A DNA stretch of 64,000 bases from Elmis aenea (Eukaryota > Arthropoda > Insecta > Coleoptera > Elmidae), in assembly GCA_947652605.1 (NCBI GenBank), contig OX393576.1, forward strand, positions 48,584,966 through 48,648,965, read 5' to 3'. The notes below the pieces were generated by a model. That model was not told where the DNA came from. It worked only from the letters and a program-made list of their open reading frames with translations, and ran no database searches. This document shows positions 56,611 to 64,000 of the stretch, piece after piece. Each line of letters begins with the position of its first letter. The first letter of the stretch is position 1. The position numbers and the translations under genes were made by a program.

Positions 56611-57022
56611 CAGAGCATGACACCGGTTTTTTAAACCGGTTTAAAAAACCCGCTAACCGTTTTTTTTGTCCGTAAAAGTGATTTTTATCCGAAACTGAAA
56701 CCGTTATTTTAAATGGCAGAAAAAACGGTAACCTTTAACCAAAATAATTAAAAACCGGTTTTTTAACATCTCTTTTTAATAAAAATTACCGGAAGTAATT
56801 ACTGAACGCTTGATTGTACATAACTACATATATTATAAAATTATAAATAGATACCTAATTATCTTTTCATACTTTGCATTTCAAATGTAAATTATTTCAA
56901 CAACCGGTTTTTAAAACCGGTTTATAAGTTATGTCGGTTTTTTACGAAAAAAACCGTTAGAAGAATAAAGTTCTCGATATCGGTTAACCGTTAACCAATT
57001 TTTTTTTCGGTTTCAAGCCCTG
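56611..57022. mobile_element. hAT MITE of the CAGGGC-GAAACCG family, copy 3
   Basis: The left end CAGAGCATGACACCGG and inverted right end CAGGGCTTGAAACCG are flanked by the exact octamer CATAATAC (56603-56610 and 57023-57030). It is 412 bp. The segment TTACTGAACGCTTGATTG near 56795-56815 is shared with copy 2 and, inverted, with copy 1. Confidence 0.92.
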
Positions 57023-57030
57023 CATAATAC

Positions 57031-58799
57031 AGAATGAAATGAGAATTATTATTATTGTAAATGCACCATACGTTTTCTGTTCTACAAGCATGTGATATTT
57101 GCTAAGTGCACTTTGTAAACGATAAACTTTAAATTTTCTCATTCTTAAACAAAAACCAATAAGTAGTGAATGTTTCATCGCACTTGTTGCATAAGTGTAT
57201 AAAGTGTGTTAAAGTATTCGATACCTCGCCACTGTATTACATAGGTTTATAAGGATTGCAATCGTTCGAGTTATTGCTGCCCTCTGCCAACACTACGCTT
57301 AAGGTTTTAGCTTGTATACAAACCATATTTTAGAAGTTTTCTCTGGTGATTTTTGAATTATAATTATGTGCTCGTTTAAATTGAGAAGTTTAAAAAATTC
57401 TTTAAGCTTATCAGCTCTGACATGAAGTAAAATTTGTAGCAAGCAAGTGTAGTGCCCCAGGGTATATCAGTCAGCCTTAACTAAATTTAATATGTTGAAA
57501 TCAACATCAAGCAATTACTTTACACTTCAAAGATTAACTAAAAAGGAATGCACAGTAATAGTTATGTTCAAGATGTACATACAGCTCGCTTGGTTTTGAC
57601 CTAGAGGGAAAAGCATCATTTGCCTTTGCCTAAATTACTTTCGTCTCAATAATTTTCAACCAAGTTTCTTTTGCCTAACAGTGCTTTACAAAATACGCTG
57701 CGTTTTATCAAAACAATTTAATGAAGAAAACAATTTATTTACAAAGTAGTACACATGTCGTGGCCTGAGAGTCGGTTTTGTTCTATACTATAGCCTATAG
57801 AATCTATAGGCTAATTTTTGGTAAATTGACTACCTACTCAATATCAAGACTATGTTTACAGTATTCCGTTACCTTGCACAAACACAACTTTAAATTTGTT
57901 GGGTATTAACAAAGTTCTGATGTTTGATTTTGTTTCATATAAAAAAATCCATTGACTTATTGCAGTTTTATTTAATTTTAAAGTCGACAACCGATCTACA
58001 TGTGATATGAAACAAAACAACTATATAGGGCGATAATGGTGTTTGTTCCCATTAAAAACTAGTCCACATAATTCGGTATAAACTATAATAATATAATATA
58101 CAACATACATATGATACAATTATCTATATTTTTTTTTAAATATTTTGCACTTACATATTTAACTTTATCAAAAGTTTTTGCAATTATTAAAAAAATGTGG
58201 GTCAGGAACAGAAAACCAAATATCGAATCAGTGAACTAATGTAAGAACAGGAGTAATTTTTGTTCAAATCATTTATTTTAAATGAACAAAACAAACTAAA
58301 ACATCATAATCTGTATTCAAGAATATTAATTTAAGAATATTAAACTTTTCATTTTCATGCCCCATTGAAAACTTGGAAATCATTAACTTGTTTGCACTAG
58401 AGAAAAATATGTATTATTTGACAGTTGTTAGAAAAAGGCCTACTGTGGTGAAACCTTAATTTTGCAAATTTTCATATTTTCTCTAGGTTAAACATACGGA
58501 TGCTTTACATGGTTGAAAAATATTTGTTACGGAGATTTGAAAAATGAAAAAATCCAATATGGCGCCCATAAGAAAAACAAAAGTTAGGTATGACTGCGCG
58601 AAACATAGTAGACCTAGAATATTTTTATGGTAATTTTTAAAATCCTTATTAGTTACTTCTCCGATTCTCAAAATTTGGCGCACAAATCTTTTCAAATAAA
58701 GGAATATGGAGGTTTTAAGAAAATGTACATTTTTCGTTTTCACCGTGGTACTACGTACCAGGATGAATAATTATTGAAAATGTAAAACTGGATTATTGT
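57031..58799. other. AT-rich DNA, no supported gene
   Basis: A short perfect inverted repeat AGCCTATAGA…TCTATAGGCT lies at 57791-57812. From about 58440 to 58750 the ends TACTGTGGTGAAA and TTTCACCGTGGTA form a loose inverted pair that could be a decayed element. No gene was recognised. Confidence 0.3.
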
Positions 58800-58901
58800 T
58801 ACGCATGTAATTGCGCAACTTTTTCACCATTTAACCGATTTTGTATATCTAACGGTTTCCGAGATACCCATGTACTTCGTTTTAAATTGGACACCCTGTT
58901 T
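58800..58901. mobile_element. solo end of a CACCCTGTA element
   Basis: ACGGTTTCCGAGATACCCAT then TTGGACACCCTGTTTA resembles the right end of the 642-1866 family (GATACCCATGCAATCCCATC…CACCCTGTA). No left partner was found nearby. Confidence 0.45.
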
Positions 58902-60438
58902 ACAGTATACCTACATACCGGTTTACTACGTTCATAATATTCATTCAAACAACTTTTTTTTTAATGACAGTAATTGCAGCTACTCGGTATTATTTTAATA
59001 TGTATTTGAAATACTTATTGGAAGTGAACCTTGATGACAGGTCAAGAATTTAATTTGTGTGTTGAAAAACCGTATTTAAGTTGTACTTAACAACGAAAAT
59101 AGGAAGAAAACTAAAAACTACCAAATACCTTTTGTAAAATAATGATTTATTTTTATTTTTATTGACTACGTAAGGCATTAATTGCTACATACGTTAACGT
59201 CATTTATTTAAGTAAGTTGTACAATGTACCCTTTACCAGCGAAAATATTCTGTGGCTTACAAAGGACAAACGCAAATAATCCCAAAAATTGCATATAAAA
59301 TATTGCACTATTGATCACCACTTCCCTTGCACCACAAGCCTGGTACGAAAACATAAAATTCATAAATGTTAATGTTGTAACCGACAACAGTTTGGTTTTG
59401 AAAGTGAATACGTATCGACTAGTGTCAAAATATAACATTTATAAATCAAGGAATTGAAAATATAACTCGTATTAATCAATTGTGAATGATTAATAGATAT
59501 TACAGGCATTGCAGAACAATATAACACCTGTCTGAGTAAATATATGATCAATATCAATTTTATACATGGTGAAATCAACTACAATATAATTTACGATAAT
59601 TAAAGCCGTTAATTAGTCAGACTTCAATATTAATGTTATGGATATGTGTACAGCATTGTAATTAACAGTGGGCTTGTTATGTTTTAATTAATACCTTTCT
59701 CTAGTGATAGCGTTACCGGTTGTAAACCCACATGCATGTTATCATATGATATACAGCTTATTTTTGATTTATGACCGACTTCCCGTCATATATTCTCACA
59801 TACAACATGCACATACATTCTAATCAGGTCATATATTTTAATAATGCGTTTTTGCCCGGTAAACAGAATTGAATGCTATCATGCAAAAGATATTAAAATA
59901 TAAACATTTGCATTATTATAACAAGTAACAGGTCTGCAGCTTGTGTGAATCAAATCATATTGTTCTGTTTTTCTGCAAGAAATATAGTGTTGTTTTATAC
60001 TTTTTAGTATCATAATATTTACGGAAAAACTTATAAAGTGGTAGTCAATATTTTGTAGGCAGAAAAAAATTCTTTAAATTTTTCATATATTTGGACCACT
60101 TGGGGGCTGAGACACATAGTTTTCGACCTAGAAAAGAAAATAGCAAAATACTGGATGAAAAATGATTTAATTTTTTGTTTTCACATATTTGTGATATGGT
60201 GCATTATCCGTATGGTACTGAACGTTTTTCTTAACTAATATGGGTCGTTTTACAAGGATTTTTTGTTACATATTTAGTTGCATATATTTATATATAACAT
60301 CCTTGCTAATTTAACCAATTACTCCCTTCTTACGAGATAAAATGAATTCAAAAGGAAGTGCTATAAAATTTTGAAATTATTAGAGCACAAGAATAATAAA
60401 ATTACATATTTATTTTGTTAAATTTCAAAAATTCGTAG
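58902..60438. other. AT-rich DNA, no supported gene
   Basis: There are only short minus-strand ORFs of 69-83 codons without resemblance. Nothing else was seen. Confidence 0.3.
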
Positions 60439-60524
60439 GGTATAATGTAAATATGGGAGTAATTGACACTTAGACAAGATGAACAATTTAAAAAATGTAT
60501 ATTGCTCAGAAAAATTGACATATA

Positions 60525-60760
60525 GGGGAAAGTACCCATGAATGGGACAGTCCTTGGATGGGACATTCTTAATAAACTATAACACAAATCTTTATGTACG
60601 TGCATACAATCGTGTTGTATACAACATGAGAACTTCGAAATGTGGTTGTACATTAGGTACGCGATTTACCATCTATGCACGTACATAAAGATTTGTGTTT
60701 AACTATAGTTTATTAAGAATGTCCCATCCAAGGACTGTCCCATTCATGGGTACTTTCCCC
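60525..60760. repeat. near-perfect 236-bp palindrome
   Basis: GGGGAAAGTACCCATGAATG at the left is exactly inverted at the right, and about 85-90 bp of each arm are almost identical (GGGACAGTCCTTGGATGGGA, TTCTTAATAAACTATA, AAATCTTTATGTACGTGCAT). The small centre around 60640 is not inverted. It lies within the pogo-like element and is probably a young MITE; no clear target duplication was found. Confidence 0.85.
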
Positions 60761-61324
60761 AACTACTCTGGGTTTAGGGGAAATAAAAGTGTATTTATAA
60801 ATATTTTCATTGTGTTCACAAAATTTTTGTAATGTGATACCATTTTTGAAACTGATTATTTTATTATTTATAGGAATATTCACCAGTAATTGACATAGCG
60901 AAAATCGGTATGTACCAGTAATTGACATCCTTTGTGGGTATAGTTGACATCAAAGAACCATTATTTTTTAAATTAAAAATCTTTATTAAAAGTTTACAAT
61001 TCTTACAGTTATTGAGTATTGAACATTTAAATGGTGAACTAAACATATTCCTATAATAACTTTGGTATAAAATTACTATACTAAATAAATAAACATATTA
61101 CTAAAACAACTATCCTAAACATTTGAACTGCTGAAAATTGTATTCAAATAATAATCGTTTCCTCTATCTGTTTGAGAAGTGGGTAGTTTCGAAATGATAT
61201 TAATTATTTTACCAACAAAATATTGAACAGTTGTTTTTGGGAAAAATTTCATAATTACAAAATATATAGTGGATGTCTCTCTGTCTTTATAAATTTTTTG
61301 TGAGTATTCATAAAAATCATGGTA

Positions 61325-61600
61325 TCATTCATCGAGATTTGTTAACTCAAAACTTGTGTCCATCGTCGAGGAACCCGACTGTACCTGCAATCTATTACGT
61401 CTAGAAATCATTGTTTTTGGCCCCATTTTTCTTTCAATGGGGCTTTTTCCTTTGGATTTGTAAAGGATAATAATTCTGGGCGCTTTATGTTTTTTAGCTG
61501 CAGTAGCTACAGGCATTACAAGTCGAACATCCTCTAGAGCATTTTTTATATCTTCTTCAGGATATGCTAACATTTTACCTTTGATGGGAGGCATATCCAC
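61325..61600 (-). CDS. Psq-type HTH protein of a pogo-like element, 91 codons
   Basis: The ORF opens MDMPPIKGKMLAYPEEDIKN and runs without a break to a stop after ELTNLDE. Residues about 14-55 (YPEEDIKNALEDVRLVMPVA then TAAKKHKAPRIIILYKSKGK) fit the Psq/CENP-B helix-turn-helix pattern (EED...A...V..G..S...AAK...VPR.TL…KGK), followed by SPIERKMGPKT. In pogo/Tigger transposases this domain is N-terminal, binds the element ends and precedes a DDE domain. Here the protein stops after a Ser/Thr-rich tail, so it would bind but not cut. A polyadenylation-like AATAAA on the minus strand near 60983-60988 lies downstream. The conserved third-helix residues are partly changed (APRIIILYK for VPRTTLRYK). 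It could be a decayed fragment or a repressor-like product. Confidence 0.65.
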   Translation of the reverse strand: MDMPPIKGKMLAYPEEDIKNALEDVRLVMPVATAAKKHKAPRIIILYKSKGKSPIERKMGPKTMISRRNRLQVQSGSSTMDTSFELTNLDE

Positions 61601-62093
61601 TTAGGTTAAAATCTTTTTCCAAGCAAGAGTTTAAACGCACCAATAATTGACAGCCATGTCAACTACTGGTAAACAGAAGAGATATGATCACCAGTAGTTG
61701 ACATACTAAAACATGATCAGAAATAACCGCTACACTAATACTTGCAAGTTAAAAAACACTAAATGATAACCAGTAACAACCTGTAACAACACAATTATCT
61801 ATATTAATGTGTTCAAGAAAATAAAAATCACTTCAACAACTTTACTTATCTCCTTTAAATCGAATAGAAAAATTTAATATATGTGAATGCTCACACCTTT
61901 TTACATGAAGGATTATGTCATGTGAAAATTACTCGTCCCAGTGTTGTCAGGATATAAACAAACAAAAGTAAGATACAAAATTACCAGATAGCACTGAGTG
62001 TGTGGATGTAACAACAACCGAACTGTCTTTATAATGATTTAAAAACTAGCATGTCAACTACTACATCGGTGTCAATTATACCCACATTTACCT

Positions 62094-62634
62094 TAGATAA
62101 AATTATAACTTTCTTGTTTTTTCTTTCTATTGTTCCAAAATTACTGCTGTCTACCTTCATAGCCTACTGGAAAATATTACGTTTCCCTAATAATATTCGT
62201 TGTTCCGGAAAATATCAATTTAAGGTAAAAAATAGCATTCATATTTTTGAAGAACCATTCAACTTTCCATAAAACTGTTAAAACGTATTTTGGGTGTTGC
62301 ACTTAAGAAGAATGAGTTATCGATGTTTAAAGTTTCACAAGTTTGACAAGCGTAAAAAACGCTCTGTATAATATTTCTTAAATGTAGCTAGTGCAAAGTA
62401 TTAATTTTTTTTCAATCTAAATTTTAAACGAAGTCCTACTGCTTTTTTAAGGTTTTGTCATGTTGAAATTTTTTTAAAGTGCTGTATCGCTCCAAATTTT
62501 TGTAAAAATTTAAATTTCTCGAAAACAGTTGACCTTAGACCCATATTACCTAATACATCTTTAAAAGTAAATACGTTAACGTCAGATACCACATTAGATT
62601 CTAATATCTTTAATAATATTCTAGATATTTGTCT
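62094..62634. other. AT-rich DNA, nothing recognised
   Basis: No gene or repeat end was supported. A 73-codon plus-strand ORF (62051-62272) crosses the element boundary and is spurious. Confidence 0.3.
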
Positions 62635-63125
62635 CAGGACCGATCACAGGTGGGGGGGGGGGTTGAAGCAGGACTAATTCCCGGATCTCGGTGTTGCAAA
62701 GGGGGCCCGGATTCGAGCTACTACGCTACTACACAATGTTTTGTTTTAAAATACTCTTAAAATGTACGAGAACAGCGACGAATAAAATATAATTTTTTGA
62801 AGCGTTATCTCTAATTTTTAAAAATTATATAGTTATATGCTCTTTCCCACTCCTTTACTCGTAGTTCACACTTTAGTGGCAGTGTTGTGATTGTGAGAGG
62901 GCTGGTGTTCCTCTGTATTGCTATGTCGTCATAAACCATGTCGGCAAAATTATTAATTACAACTATTGAACAGGAGAAAGTTGAAAGAGTTGTGCGATAA
63001 GTTTTGTTTTTAATAAACTAGTACATGAAAAATTTTGGTTCATTAGTAAGTTTTGATGACAACGCCAGGAGAGGGTGGCATTAAAAAGTTTGACCGGGGG
63101 CGGCACCAACCCTCGCGACAGCCCT
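62635..63125. mobile_element. possible hAT-like element
   Basis: Read from the minus strand, the right end starts CAGGGCTGTCGCGAGGGTTG and has the look of a hAT terminus. The best left candidate is CAGGACCGATCACAGG at 62635, near a run of eleven G (62652-62662). The flanking octamers do not match, so the left boundary and the unit are unproven. Confidence 0.3.
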
Positions 63126-64000
63126 GGATACATGATTTATTATCTTAAACATTATTTATGGATCTACATTGGAATAGTTTTTTGTTTTCTTTAATAACAG
63201 ATTATTATTTTTATTATTAACGAATACTGAATAAAACTTAGTTTATCTTAAATTAAGAGGGAACATTTACCACTATATTGTTGTTTAAACCAAAATGGGA
63301 GTCTTCAATTTATGGGTACCTTTCTTAGTAAAAATGGATTGGGGGCCGTTGTCTATTGCCAGCAACTAATCATCGTAACCTCGTAGGATGTTTAATTTAC
63401 ACCGAGTTTAGCTTTTAAACTTATGTTCAAACGCGCATAACTGATTTAAATAAGTAATGACTGCGAATGTGTGCTGAATGACAATTAGTAAGGCAATAAT
63501 TCTCTTTCTTCCTGTGAATGATAATGAGCGCGATCCCCAAAATGATTATAACAACTGTAGCTGGCAGTTGTTGGTATACGAAAGGCGGCATAATAAAATA
63601 ACAATAAAAAATGTGTTCTTAGTTAAATATATGCATTAAACAGGAAGCAGTAGTTTGAAATTCTAGCATCGCTTTACCAGATAAATATTTATAAGAAACT
63701 TTCCAAATAATGGCGGATGCATGTAGACTTAACGGGCAGTATTAGTTTAGTTTGACTTCATAAGACTGACAGAACAGGGAAGGGCACATGACTGATGTCC
63801 CATTGTGGTAGCCATCCCGACATCAGCTATCAAGAACCTCTGCAGAATTCGTTATGCGCGGCGCTTCTTAACATGTAAATTAAAGGTTTCAGACTCGAAG
63901 TCTACAGCCAGTCAGCATTCATCAACGTTTGCGACCCTATGCATTATTAACGTTTTGCCAATGCTTTCGCTACGTTTTGGGAATATATTTTATACTCGTC
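63126..64000. other. single-copy DNA, GC-balanced towards the end
   Basis: From about 63400 the text is more balanced, with CTGATGTC…GACATCAG (63791-63824) as a small inverted repeat. No ORF or repeat end was seen. Confidence 0.3.

Larger units (their letters stand above)
60445..62093 (-). mobile_element. pogo-like element with Psq-domain ORF, 1.65 kb
   Basis: The left end ATGTAAATATGGGAGTAATT plus GACAC and the inverted right end AGGTAAATGTGGGTATAATT plus GACAC match at about 21 of 25 positions, and TA flanks both sides (60443-60444 and 62094-62095). The motif CCAGTAATTGACAT and close variants recur inside both ends (about 60884, 60916, 60945, 61637, 61660 inverted, 61691 and 62051 inverted), which suggests subterminal transposase-binding sites. 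It encodes one short ORF (61325-61600) and holds a nested palindrome (60525-60760). No DDE catalytic domain was seen. Confidence 0.75.

Noticed and set aside
57791..57812. Perfect short palindrome AGCCTATAGA/TCTATAGGCT
   Set aside because: It is too short and isolated to call a terminator, MITE or RNA gene in eukaryotic AT-rich DNA.
1..64000. tRNA, rRNA or other structured RNA genes
   Set aside because: I looked for cloverleaf-like text with A/B boxes and for rRNA cores and found none convincing. A covariance-model scan would settle this.

Overview
The window looks like nuclear DNA from an insect, perhaps a beetle. The base composition is very AT-rich. I see no cellular gene that I can name with confidence, and the repeats are the kind that fill insect gene deserts: mariner, hAT, PIF/Harbinger, pogo-like and Helitron DNA elements, plus Jockey and RTE/CR1-like LINEs. 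Nothing bacterial, viral or organellar was recognised. The species cannot be fixed from the sequence alone.

Layout. 1-5 kb: a hAT-like end, a 1.2-kb palindrome (642-1866), a possible small exon on the minus strand (2961-3109) and a dead mariner (3614 to about 4768). 5-13.5 kb: one unrecognised ORF, a 293-bp hAT MITE with target duplication (7268-7560), a 1.56-kb hAT-like element with another element inside it (9051-10614), a LINE tail and a PIF/Harbinger element with TAA duplications (12137-13283). 13.5-21 kb: dense palindromes whose ends read TACAGGGTG/CACCCTGTA, including a composite that carries a DUF4817-type helix-turn-helix fragment (14025-16125) and a concentric palindrome (19302-20849). 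21-29 kb: LINE fragments, a 307-bp Helitron (23871-24177) and a 1-kb hAT-like element. 29.7-31 kb: a broken transposase split by a foldback element whose arms are arrays of TTGCTCGAA. 32-35 kb: two LINE fragments in opposite orientations, then a hAT element with a second hAT inside it. 35-40.5 kb: mostly single-copy DNA with GC-balanced islands. 40.6-46.5 kb: more CACCCTGTA elements and a hAT MITE. 48.1-49.1 kb: a Jockey insertion with an inverted 5' part, bounded by a 10-bp target duplication. 49.8-57 kb: two more copies of the hAT family, a transposase remnant and three abutting TIR units. 60.4-62.1 kb: a pogo-like element with an intact 91-codon ORF for a Psq-type DNA-binding domain. The rest is low-complexity or single-copy AT-rich DNA.

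How the parts relate. Most of the recognisable sequence is transposable elements in layers. Several nestings can be read base by base because both target duplications survive: 34255-34593 inside 34051-34846, and the foldback 30096-30892 inside a transposase. The CACCCTGTA-ended families supply most of the DNA transposon copies. Single-copy islands of balanced base composition (about 16.3-16.9, 31.2-31.8, 38.7-40.1, 46.8-47.8 and 63.4-64.0 kb) lie between the repeats. They are candidates for regulatory DNA of a gene outside the window, or for small exons, but this is inference from composition only.
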